From contig DUJK01000151.1 in the NCBI GenBank assembly GCA_013329925.1, positions 1 through 5,261 on the forward strand: DNA of 5,261 nucleotides. The letters run 5' to 3'. This document shows positions 1 to 5,261 of the stretch, piece after piece (position 1 is the stretch's first letter; each line of letters opens with the position of its first letter). Source of the stretch: Candidatus Poseidoniaceae archaeon (GTDB lineage Archaea > Thermoplasmatota > Poseidoniia > Poseidoniales > Poseidoniaceae). The position numbers and the translations under genes were made by a program. A model generated the notes under the pieces. The model searched no databases. It had not been told where the DNA came from and worked only from the letters and a program-made list of their open reading frames with translations.

Positions 1-1473
1 GCTGGCATAGATTGGGACAATAAACTTCTCCAACTTGGAGCTAACAGAACCACGGAAATCCAATTATGTGATGTTGACTTTGAACCAGAGTGGCAAAAAT
101 GGGTTGATAAGGCGATTCCTGCAATGGCTGCGATTCAAATCTCTATTGAAACAGAAGTTGCGACACAAGAAGCGCCATCAGTTGAAGTTGTTCCGAAAGC
201 AACATCCAATAAGGCTGAAGTAAAGTCTGAATGGAGTGCAAAAAACCCTTACTACACCAACATAATAGAGAATTACGTCTTGAATGGTGAAGGCTCGAAA
301 AAAGAAACTAGGCACATAGTGTTTGAATTAGGTGATTCAGGACTTGATTACAAAGTAGGAGATGCTCTTGGTGTAGTGCCAGAAAATCCTCCTCATATAG
401 TTGAAGAGTTAATCGCAGTTCAAGGCTGGGATAGAGATCAGATAGTTACTACTCACAACGGAGAGCGCACTTTGTATGAAGCACTGAAAAAAGATTTTGA
501 GGTGCACTTAGCAAGTAAGAAATTCGTCCAATCTTTAGCAGAAAAAGTAGTATCTACTGGTGTCAAAATTACGGTAAAGATGGTTTCCAGGTCTAGGTCA
601 CGGCAACAATGGTCGGCCAGTGAACAAGAATTACTACCGCCAGAATTAGCCCCTAGCACTCCTTCAGACAGCCCTGCTGAAAAAGTAGAGCACTTAATTA
701 CCGACCAAAAAGCGATGGAAGACTATCTTTGGACAAGAGATTATGTCGACATTATGAATGAGTTTTCGGCAAAATACACTCCAGAAGAATTTTTTGAGTT
801 AGCGGGTAGAGTCAAGCCAAGACTGTATTCAATTGCCTCATCGCATGATGCCCACCCGGGCTTAGTAGAATTAACAGTGGGAATTGTTAGATTTAGTTAT
901 CATGGCAGGGATAGAGGTGGTTTGTGTACTCAATTTATGGCCGATGAAATTGGCACAGGTCAGCAAAGAGTTGGTGTTTTCATGTCACCAACAAAATCAT
1001 TCGTTTTACCTGAAGACAAAAGTACAGACATCATAATGGTCGGCCCTGGTACAGGAATCGCACCGTTTAGAGCTTTCATGGAGCAAAGGGTTTTCGATGG
1101 CGGTAATGGTCGTAATTGGTTAATTTTCGGCGACCAATCAGCAAAAACAGAATTCTACTATAAAGACACCATAGAATCTTGGCTAGATGGAGGTCACTTG
1201 TATCGATTTACTACCGCATGGTCTAGAGATCAAGCAGAAAAAATTTACGTACAACACAGGTTGAAAGAACACGGTGCTGAAATTTGGGAATGGTTTGAAA
1301 ACGGTGCTTATTTCTATATCTGTGGTGACAAAACATACATGGCAAAGGATGTGCACAAAGCCTTGATAAATATCGCAATTGACCACGGCGGCATGTCAGA
1401 AGCCGATGCAACTCATTTCATAGAAAAGACGATGATGAAGGAACAAAAGCGATATCTGCGAGACGTTTACTGA
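1..1473 (+). CDS. cysJ: CysJ-like NADPH-dependent diflavin reductase (sulfite reductase flavoprotein alpha), 5' truncated by window edge
   Basis: The frame is open from base 1, giving 490 residues. Residues 1-41 (AGIDWDNKLLQLGA, then DVDFEPEWQKWV) resemble the end of a flavodoxin domain, so the ATG at 124 is internal and about 110-130 residues are missing upstream. A linker at about 45-75 leads to the FAD/connecting domain, with the FAD motif RLYSIASS at 274-281 and GGLCTQF at 306-312 for FAD phosphates. The NADPH domain has GPGTGIAPFRAF at 348-359, WSRD at 407-410 and CGD at 441-443. The protein ends in RDVY, like E. coli CysJ, where the terminal Tyr stacks on FAD; P450 reductases end in a Trp motif instead. 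Such enzymes move electrons from NADPH via FAD and FMN, classically to CysI for sulfite reduction in the cytoplasm. No CysI is in view, so the acceptor is inferred. The connecting domain seems to have an insertion at about 182-229. Another diflavin reductase role is possible. Confidence 0.9.
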   Translation, partial: AGIDWDNKLLQLGANRTTEIQLCDVDFEPEWQKWVDKAIPAMAAIQISIETEVATQEAPSVEVVPKATSNKAEVKSEWSAKNPYYTNIIENYVLNGEGSKKETRHIVFELGDSGLDYKVGDALGVVPENPPHIVEELIAVQGWDRDQIVTTHNGERTLYEALKKDFEVHLASKKFVQSLAEKVVSTGVKITVKMVSRSRSRQQWSASEQELLPPELAPSTPSDSPAEKVEHLITDQKAMEDYLWTRDYVDIMNEFSAKYTPEEFFELAGRVKPRLYSIASSHDAHPGLVELTVGIVRFSYHGRDRGGLCTQFMADEIGTGQQRVGVFMSPTKSFVLPEDKSTDIIMVGPGTGIAPFRAFMEQRVFDGGNGRNWLIFGDQSAKTEFYYKDTIESWLDGGHLYRFTTAWSRDQAEKIYVQHRLKEHGAEIWEWFENGAYFYICGDKTYMAKDVHKALINIAIDHGGMSEADATHFIEKTMMKEQKRYLRDVY

Positions 1474-1477
1474 ACTA

Positions 1478-1939
1478 TTACTGTGGCAATGGTACCTGTT
1501 TTACTGGGACTCCAAACTCATTGGCCATATCTATCATCCGTTTTGTCCAGACGGAATCTTTCCCAGGAAATGCTAGCATGTGAGTTGCATGCTCTAACAT
1601 TTCTTTAGCCAAAGTCGCAACGGCCTCTGGTCTGCCACTATCTTGTTCAGAGTTTGGTCGAGGGCTTTGCCAAGCTTCAGTATATATCGCTAGAGGGATG
1701 TTTTGGTTATCTGCCCATCGTTCAGCAAGGTAATCAACCCCACTTGCTCCGCCGATGATGATCATATCAGGGTAAGCATACTGCTCAACCCATTCATCAA
1801 GTTCATCTTCAAGCCATGAGTAGTCATAAAATTTTGAATTTCCACAAACTACCAAATTGATTACTTTCCCGTCTCTATTCAAATCCCTACCACCGAATTC
1901 GGCGACAATCTGGGCACCGGTTTTCTCATTGTTCGACAT
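1478..1939 (-). CDS. SLOG/DUF2493-like Rossmann-fold protein
   Basis: 153 residues. After a polar N-terminal extension of about 24 residues comes a Rossmann-like core: strand INLVVCGNSKFYD (27-39), strand and loop MIIIGGASGVDYLAERWAD (59-77), IPLAIYTEAW (81-90), and THMLAFPG then MIDMANEFGVPV (119-146). The order G-x-S/R, GGA-G-D-LAE-WA and AFPG matches the DUF2493 (YspA/cpYpsA-related) branch of the SLOG superfamily, whose members bind nucleotides or related ligands; most have no proven function. The family usually has a GT dipeptide after the FPG loop and an AG-x-x-RN motif before the helix leading to that strand. Here those places read KDSVWTKRM and SGRPEAVATLAKEM, so ligand binding may differ or be lost. 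The ATG at 1939 is preceded by GGAG. It is a single gene, divergent from the biotin carboxylase and convergent with the reductase. Family assignment is good; function is unknown. Confidence 0.8.
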   Translation of the reverse strand: MSNNEKTGAQIVAEFGGRDLNRDGKVINLVVCGNSKFYDYSWLEDELDEWVEQYAYPDMIIIGGASGVDYLAERWADNQNIPLAIYTEAWQSPRPNSEQDSGRPEAVATLAKEMLEHATHMLAFPGKDSVWTKRMIDMANEFGVPVKQVPLPQ

Positions 1940-1943
1940 AATG

Positions 1944-1947
1944 CTCC
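1944..1947 (-). promoter_or_regulatory. Shine-Dalgarno-like GGAG of the SLOG gene
   Basis: On the minus strand the sequence before the start reads GATGGAGCATT then ATG. GGAG lies only 4 bases from the ATG, which is short, but it supports 1939 as the start. There is no other Met before the Rossmann core. Confidence 0.4.
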
Positions 1948-1973
1948 ATCAGAGTGATAGGTTATCAAGATAT

Positions 1974-1983
1974 TCTATAAAAA
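1974..1983 (-). promoter_or_regulatory. TATA-like box of the SLOG gene
   Basis: The minus strand reads TTTTTATAGA, centred about 40 bases upstream of the ATG at 1939. If the host is an archaeon this would be a reasonable TATA box, with transcription starting about 25 bases downstream and a short leader. It lies 8 bases downstream of an AAATCCGGA element. Judged by eye only, and the region is AT-rich. Confidence 0.3.
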
Positions 1984-1991
1984 CTGACTTT

Positions 1992-2048
1992 TCCGGATTT
2001 TAATTCCCTTTTTTTACTCTTTTTAGGCAATTTATGCCGAAATCCGGA
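1992..2048. repeat. 9-base inverted repeat TCCGGATTT / AAATCCGGA in the divergent promoter region
   Basis: TCCGGATTT at 1992-2000 is the exact reverse complement of AAATCCGGA at 2040-2048, with 39 bases between. Read toward either flanking gene, the element is AAATCCGGA, and each copy lies upstream of a TATA-like box (8 bases on the minus side, about 20 on the plus side). The spacer holds a pyrimidine tract at 2004-2024 broken by one A. The arrangement suggests paired regulator sites or promoter elements serving both genes. The core TCCGGA is itself palindromic. A hairpin role is less likely given the long loop. The repeat is seen directly; its function is inferred. Confidence 0.5.
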
Positions 2049-2068
2049 CTCAATTAGTTGCTGATTTG

Positions 2069-2077
2069 AAATTATAA
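2069..2077 (+). promoter_or_regulatory. TATA-like box of the biotin carboxylase gene
   Basis: AAATTATAA lies about 45 bases upstream of the ATG at 2120 and would place an archaeal start site near 2098-2103, giving a leader of about 20 bases. A bacterial reading with TTGAAA at 2066-2071 as a -35 box finds only a poor -10 box at the right distance. The ATG itself has only a weak GGG upstream. Tentative. Confidence 0.3.
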
Positions 2078-2119
2078 CCAACCGTTTTACTCATAGATTG
2101 TCTTGGTTTACCTCGGGTT

Positions 2120-3460
2120 ATGGGATTCAAACGGGTCTTGATAGCGAACCGAGGAGAAATAGCTCTCAGAATTTTGCGAACCTTGCGCGACATGGGTATT
2201 GAGGCTGCGATTATCCATGGCAAAGAGGACCGCTTATCACTACCTGTAATGATGTCTGATGTTGCTTACCCAAATTATCGCACAAATCCGCTCGATTCTT
2301 ACTTAGATATTGAGTCAGTAATCGCTGCAGCCAAAGAATTAGAATGCGATGCAGTACATCCCGGTTATGGTTTTCTAGCCGAAAATGCACATTTTGTCAA
2401 GCGATTGACCGAGGAAGGTATTACTTTTATCGGCCCATCTAGTGAAGTCATTTCCCTGCTTGGTGATAAAATCGAAGCAAGAGCAGCAATGGAAGCAGCA
2501 GGTCTTCCAGTTGCCAAGGGCTCTTCGGAACCTATTTCAGATGCTAAAGTAGCAGATGCCTTGGCAAAGGAAATAGGCTATCCTGTGATTATTAAAGCCG
2601 CAGCGGGTGGTGGAGGAATTGGTATGCAAATCGTTGAAGAGGAATCACAATTTGCTAGTGCACTAAAATTGTGTATGTCTCGAGCGAAATCAGCCTTTGG
2701 TGATGAGCGAGTGTTTGTTGAAAAATATATTCAAGGTGCTCAACACGTAGAATTTCAAGTACTTGGCGATGGTAAGAATGCAATACATTTTGGGGAACGG
2801 TTTTGTTCAATCCAAAGGCGTCATCAAAAATTGGTTGAAGAAGGGCCATGGTTATCAGATGATAAGCGAGCAGAAATTGGAAATTTAGTTTGCCGGGGCG
2901 CAGAATCAGTTGGCTACAAAGGTCTAGCAACATTCGAGTTTTTGCGTGATGCAAATGGTGACTTTTACTTCTTAGAAGTCAATCCAAGAGTTCAGGTAGA
3001 ACACACGGTTACTGAACTGATTACTGGATTCAATTTGGTTGAACTCGGTATACGGGTTGCGCAAGGTGAAGATCTGCCACTTGAACAGGGCGATATTACA
3101 TGGCGAGGGCATGCTATTCAATGTCGATTGAATGCAGAGGATCCAAAAGAGTTTGTGCCTAGTCCAGGTAGATTGTGGGATTGTCATTTCCCCTCTGGGT
3201 TTGGTGTTAGATGCGACACACATGCCCATCCGGGCTATGAGATGCCAGGATGTTTTGATTCATTACTGGCAAAGTTGCTAACTTGGGGCAGAGACAGAGA
3301 AGACGCAATTAGAAGGATGCGCACCGCACTAGATGAAACCCAGATAACTGGGGTGCAACACTTGATACCACTGCATCGAAGAATTATGGATGAGGAAGAT
3401 TTCATCAATGGTGATATTACCATACAATATATCGATAATCACCAGGAGTTACTCGGTTAG
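2120..3460 (+). CDS. accC: Biotin carboxylase (AccC-type ATP-grasp), divergent
   Basis: 446 residues, the usual length of a stand-alone biotin carboxylase with no fused biotin carrier domain. It would carboxylate biotin on a carrier protein using ATP and bicarbonate, as the first half-reaction of an acyl-CoA carboxylase. The start is set by the family N-terminus FKRVLIANRGEIALRI. Other motifs: HPGYGFLAEN (80-89), GDK (115-117), K159 with the Gly-rich loop GGGG (163-166), H209, SIQRRHQK (230-237), E273, the catalytic stretch EVNPRVQVEH (286-295) and R336 in CRLNAEDP. By analogy with E. coli AccC, the ATP, Mg and bicarbonate residues are all kept. Departures from the usual sequence are the loop GGGGIGM instead of GGGGRGM, ERFCS instead of ERDCS, EHTVTE instead of EHPVTE, and MPGCFDS instead of VPPYYDS. 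No carrier protein or carboxyltransferase is in view, so the acyl substrate cannot be named. A kinase gene follows 9 bases later. Confidence 0.88.
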   Translation: MGFKRVLIANRGEIALRILRTLRDMGIEAAIIHGKEDRLSLPVMMSDVAYPNYRTNPLDSYLDIESVIAAAKELECDAVHPGYGFLAENAHFVKRLTEEGITFIGPSSEVISLLGDKIEARAAMEAAGLPVAKGSSEPISDAKVADALAKEIGYPVIIKAAAGGGGIGMQIVEEESQFASALKLCMSRAKSAFGDERVFVEKYIQGAQHVEFQVLGDGKNAIHFGERFCSIQRRHQKLVEEGPWLSDDKRAEIGNLVCRGAESVGYKGLATFEFLRDANGDFYFLEVNPRVQVEHTVTELITGFNLVELGIRVAQGEDLPLEQGDITWRGHAIQCRLNAEDPKEFVPSPGRLWDCHFPSGFGVRCDTHAHPGYEMPGCFDSLLAKLLTWGRDREDAIRRMRTALDETQITGVQHLIPLHRRIMDEEDFINGDITIQYIDNHQELLG

Positions 3461-3466
3461 GGTGAT
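3461..3466 (+). promoter_or_regulatory. Shine-Dalgarno GGTGAT of the PfkB-family kinase
   Basis: GGTGAT starts on the base after the biotin carboxylase stop and ends 3 bases before the ATG at 3470. It matches the 3' half of the AGGAGGTGATC anti-SD complement, for which this short spacing is normal. It supports the start at 3470 and translation from a shared transcript. Confidence 0.5.
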
Positions 3467-3469
3467 ACT

Positions 3470-4390
3470 ATGGATGTATTGATGGTTGGCAGTATTGCCT
3501 ACGATAGCGTAAGTTCGCCTGCGGGTAAAGTCGAAGATGCTCTAGGGGGTTCAGCGGTATATGCCGGGATTGCTAGTCGATTCCATGCAAATTACCTCAA
3601 TCTGTCACAAATTGGTTTGGTCGGTGTAGTTGGCAAAGATTTTTTACAATCGGATATCGCTATGCTTGAAAGTCAAGGACTAGACTTGTCAGGACTTGAA
3701 ATTGCTGAGGGCAAAACATTCCGCTGGGAGGGGTCATATCATGGCGATATGGGTGTTGCAGAAACCCATGACACACACTTGAATGTATTTGGTGACTTTA
3801 ATCCAAAAGTTCCAGATTCATCAACAGAGCCAACTGTTCTGTTTTGTGCAAACCTTGTTCCAGCCTTGCAAGCGCAAGTATTGGAACAAGCCCAAGGAAC
3901 TCGACTTTCCATGCTTGATTCCATGAATTTGTGGATTGAGATAGCAAGAGAAGATTTGCTTTCTGTGATGAAAAGTGTTGATTTGATAATAATTAATGAT
4001 GGTGAAGTAAAGATGTTAGCAGGTGACGATAACTTAGTTAGAGCTGCTAAGACATTAATTTCCATGGTTGGGTGTAAGAGTTTAGTAATAAAGAAAGGCG
4101 AACATGGCGTAATCGCTTTTCACCAAGGTGGTATGATTGCTTTACCTGCTTATCCAACAGAACTGGTGGTGGATCCAACAGGTTGCGGTGACTCCTTTGC
4201 CGGCACCATTGCTGCATATCTGGCATCGGGTTCCGGGGATGTTAGTAAGGATGAATTAAGAGAGGCGTTAGTTAGAGCCACAGTAACTGCTAGTTTCACC
4301 TTGGAGTCCTTTGGTACCGGTGGTTTACTATCATTGAACAATGATGCATTTGCTGAAAGGCTAGCGCACTTTAGAGAAATTGTTGGTTAA
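3470..4390 (+). CDS. PfkB/ribokinase-family carbohydrate (or nucleoside) kinase
   Basis: 306 residues, normal for the family. These kinases transfer phosphate from ATP to a hydroxymethyl group of a sugar, sugar phosphate or nucleoside in the cytoplasm. It opens with the Rossmann-like strand VLMVGSIAYDSV. PfkB signature 1 is represented by GGSAVYAGIAS (26-36) followed by IGLVGVVGKDF (48-58). NDGE (176-179) and KKGEHG (208-213) are usual family elements, and signature 2 is DPTGCGDSFAG (235-245), with D241 the expected catalytic base. The middle stretch GKTFRWEGSY (81-90) with LNVFGDFNPKVP (104-115) is shared with a bacterial PfkB subgroup of unproven substrate. GCGD replaces the commoner GAGD; Cys is seen in other members. 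It lies 9 bases after the biotin carboxylase with a good Shine-Dalgarno sequence, so the two are probably cotranscribed. Family certain; substrate unknown. Confidence 0.9.
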   Translation: MDVLMVGSIAYDSVSSPAGKVEDALGGSAVYAGIASRFHANYLNLSQIGLVGVVGKDFLQSDIAMLESQGLDLSGLEIAEGKTFRWEGSYHGDMGVAETHDTHLNVFGDFNPKVPDSSTEPTVLFCANLVPALQAQVLEQAQGTRLSMLDSMNLWIEIAREDLLSVMKSVDLIIINDGEVKMLAGDDNLVRAAKTLISMVGCKSLVIKKGEHGVIAFHQGGMIALPAYPTELVVDPTGCGDSFAGTIAAYLASGSGDVSKDELREALVRATVTASFTLESFGTGGLLSLNNDAFAERLAHFREIVG

Positions 4391-5261
4391 TCACAAATCA
4401 ATCCTTGGAAGGCCGCCTTTGCCGGCAGTAGAACTATGATGTTCCTCAGAATCAATTAATTCTCCCCAAGAGAATTGGCCATCATGTTCGGCTAATTCTT
4501 GTTGATTTTGTTCTATAATGGCTTTTCTTCTTCGAGTAGTTTCTTCAAGTTCTCTTACCTTTTCATCAGGTAGTAAACCTTCTTTAGCCAAGTTGCTGAA
4601 TGATTCTAATTCTTGCTCCATTGCTTCATCAGAGCGTTCTCTTAGCGTAGGATTACCTTGAACTCCTTGCTCTATGCTGTTAAGAATTCGGTTGCCTACT
4701 GAACTAACAGCTTCTCTGATTTGGGATGGAACTAGTCTATTTCTCAAAGACTCTCGCACACCAGTTTGACCTTTCTTCTTGATAAGCCTAGAATTTTTTA
4801 GTGGGGCCTTTCTTCTTAGCAAGGTTGTTTTTGAATCAATAGAAGTTTTGTCTTGTGCAAGTGGCTTCTTTGCTTGTGAAGACCTTCTAGCAGTCGCTAC
4901 TAGTGACTCTACCAACTCACCGTTTTCATCAATGTTGCCCAGTAATTGGTCAGGGGATGAAAAAGCCGCGAAATTTTCCTCGACCACTTCATGATTTTGC
5001 TCATTTGGGTTATGATATCCATCACGGTTCCAAAAACTTGGTAGTAGTTCAGGCATAGGTGCAGGACCTGCTTCCAAGTGATTAGTGTCGCTTTGTGCTA
5101 GTAGGCCGCGATTTGGTGTTGCATTATTCTGTTGAGTCGGCACAGTTGTCAGATCGACATCCAAAGCATTGAACATCGGCATAGATTCTCTACTCTGGCG
5201 CTCTCTTCTATCAGTGACATTATTGATACCTCTTTGAATTAGTGCATCACCTGCATGAGAA
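4391..5261 (-). CDS. Unrecognised charged, probably disordered protein, C-terminal part (runs off right edge)
   Basis: I do not recognise this protein. The minus-strand frame is open from the right edge to a TGA at 4391-4393, giving 289 residues. An ATG at 5182 would give 263, but 26 further codons of the same Arg/Ser/Glu/Asn-rich character precede it without a stop, so a start outside the window is likelier; the weak AGAG before that ATG does not settle it. From the window edge, residues about 27-90 are rich in Pro, Asn, Gln and Asp, suggesting disorder. Residues about 145-176 form a strongly basic cluster (LLRRKAPLKN, RLIKKKGQTG). Residues about 211-259 are a charged stretch likely to form a helix or coiled coil (SFSNLAKEGLLPDEKVRELE), and the tail ends GGLPRIDL. 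There is no signal peptide, membrane segment or Cys cluster in this part. The basic segment could bind nucleic acid, but that is a guess. The stop abuts the kinase stop. Confidence 0.6.
   Translation of the reverse strand, partial: SHAGDALIQRGINNVTDRRERQSRESMPMFNALDVDLTTVPTQQNNATPNRGLLAQSDTNHLEAGPAPMPELLPSFWNRDGYHNPNEQNHEVVEENFAAFSSPDQLLGNIDENGELVESLVATARRSSQAKKPLAQDKTSIDSKTTLLRRKAPLKNSRLIKKKGQTGVRESLRNRLVPSQIREAVSSVGNRILNSIEQGVQGNPTLRERSDEAMEQELESFSNLAKEGLLPDEKVRELEETTRRRKAIIEQNQQELAEHDGQFSWGELIDSEEHHSSTAGKGGLPRIDL

Noticed and set aside
124..126. ATG at 124 as the start of a stand-alone reductase without a flavodoxin domain
   Set aside because: The 41 codons upstream in the same frame resemble the flavodoxin domain end, so the gene continues past the left edge.
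35..223. Plus-strand ORF of 62 codons overlapping the start of the reductase frame
   Set aside because: It lies out of frame over the flavodoxin end and linker of the reductase, whose own frame matches family sequence from base 1. Its Lys/Arg/Gln-rich product looks like a shadow translation.
2076..2108. Short inverted repeat AACCAA / TTGGTT in the biotin carboxylase leader
   Set aside because: Only 6 base pairs with a 21-base gap and no extension of the stem; expected by chance in a region of this size.
2655..2954. Minus-strand ORF of 99 codons inside the biotin carboxylase
   Set aside because: It is wholly antisense to well-conserved catalytic sequence of the biotin carboxylase, with no recognisable motif.
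3739..4065. Minus-strand ORF of 108 codons inside the kinase gene
   Set aside because: It is antisense to the PfkB coding sequence, which is conserved throughout, and has no family resemblance of its own.
4408..4427. GC-rich patch with GCCGGC near the end of the unknown gene as a possible terminator hairpin
   Set aside because: The stem is short and no T-tract follows on either strand. It encodes the GKGGLPRIDL tail, so it is explained as coding sequence.
4779..4994. Plus-strand ORF of 71 codons opposite the unrecognised protein
   Set aside because: It lies entirely within the longer minus-strand frame, has no upstream Shine-Dalgarno sequence, and its Ser/Phe-rich product is what antisense of a Glu/Lys/Arg/Ser-rich gene would give. 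The minus frame is also unproven by homology, so this is a judgement.

Overview
The window is AT-rich and densely coding, with five protein genes and about 180 bases of true intergenic DNA. The genes use AGA, CGA and ATA codons freely. Two of the three visible starts have a Shine-Dalgarno-like sequence, and the intergenic region has TATA-like boxes. This fits a small-genome planktonic prokaryote. A marine archaeon of the Poseidoniales (Marine Group II) type would suit the gene style and the TATA-like boxes, but a marine bacterium is not excluded. No rRNA, tRNA, CRISPR array, transposase, integrase or phage gene was seen.

Layout: (1) bases 1-1473, plus strand, the 3' part of a CysJ/cytochrome P450 reductase-type diflavin reductase whose flavodoxin domain is cut by the left edge. 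(2) 1478-1939, minus strand, a small SLOG/DUF2493-like Rossmann protein that converges on gene 1 with 4 bases between the stops. (3) 1940-2119, a divergent promoter region with a 9-base inverted repeat (AAATCCGGA reading toward each flanking gene) around a pyrimidine tract. (4) 2120-3460, plus strand, a biotin carboxylase (AccC-type) that keeps the catalytic residues but departs from several usual motifs. (5) 3470-4390, plus strand, a PfkB/ribokinase-family kinase 9 bases downstream and probably in the same transcript. (6) 4391-5261, minus strand, the C-terminal part of an unrecognised, charged, probably largely disordered protein; its stop codon abuts the kinase stop and its frame is open to the right edge.

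The reductase would pass electrons from NADPH through FAD and FMN to an acceptor, classically sulfite reductase haemoprotein, but no partner is visible. The biotin carboxylase would need a biotin carrier protein and a carboxyltransferase, also not in the window. Its pairing with a sugar or nucleoside kinase is not an obvious pathway pair. I see no clear new multi-gene system here. The points most worth a second look are the shared inverted repeat, the unusual biotin carboxylase, the SLOG protein lacking the usual ligand-loop residues, and the unrecognised right-edge protein.
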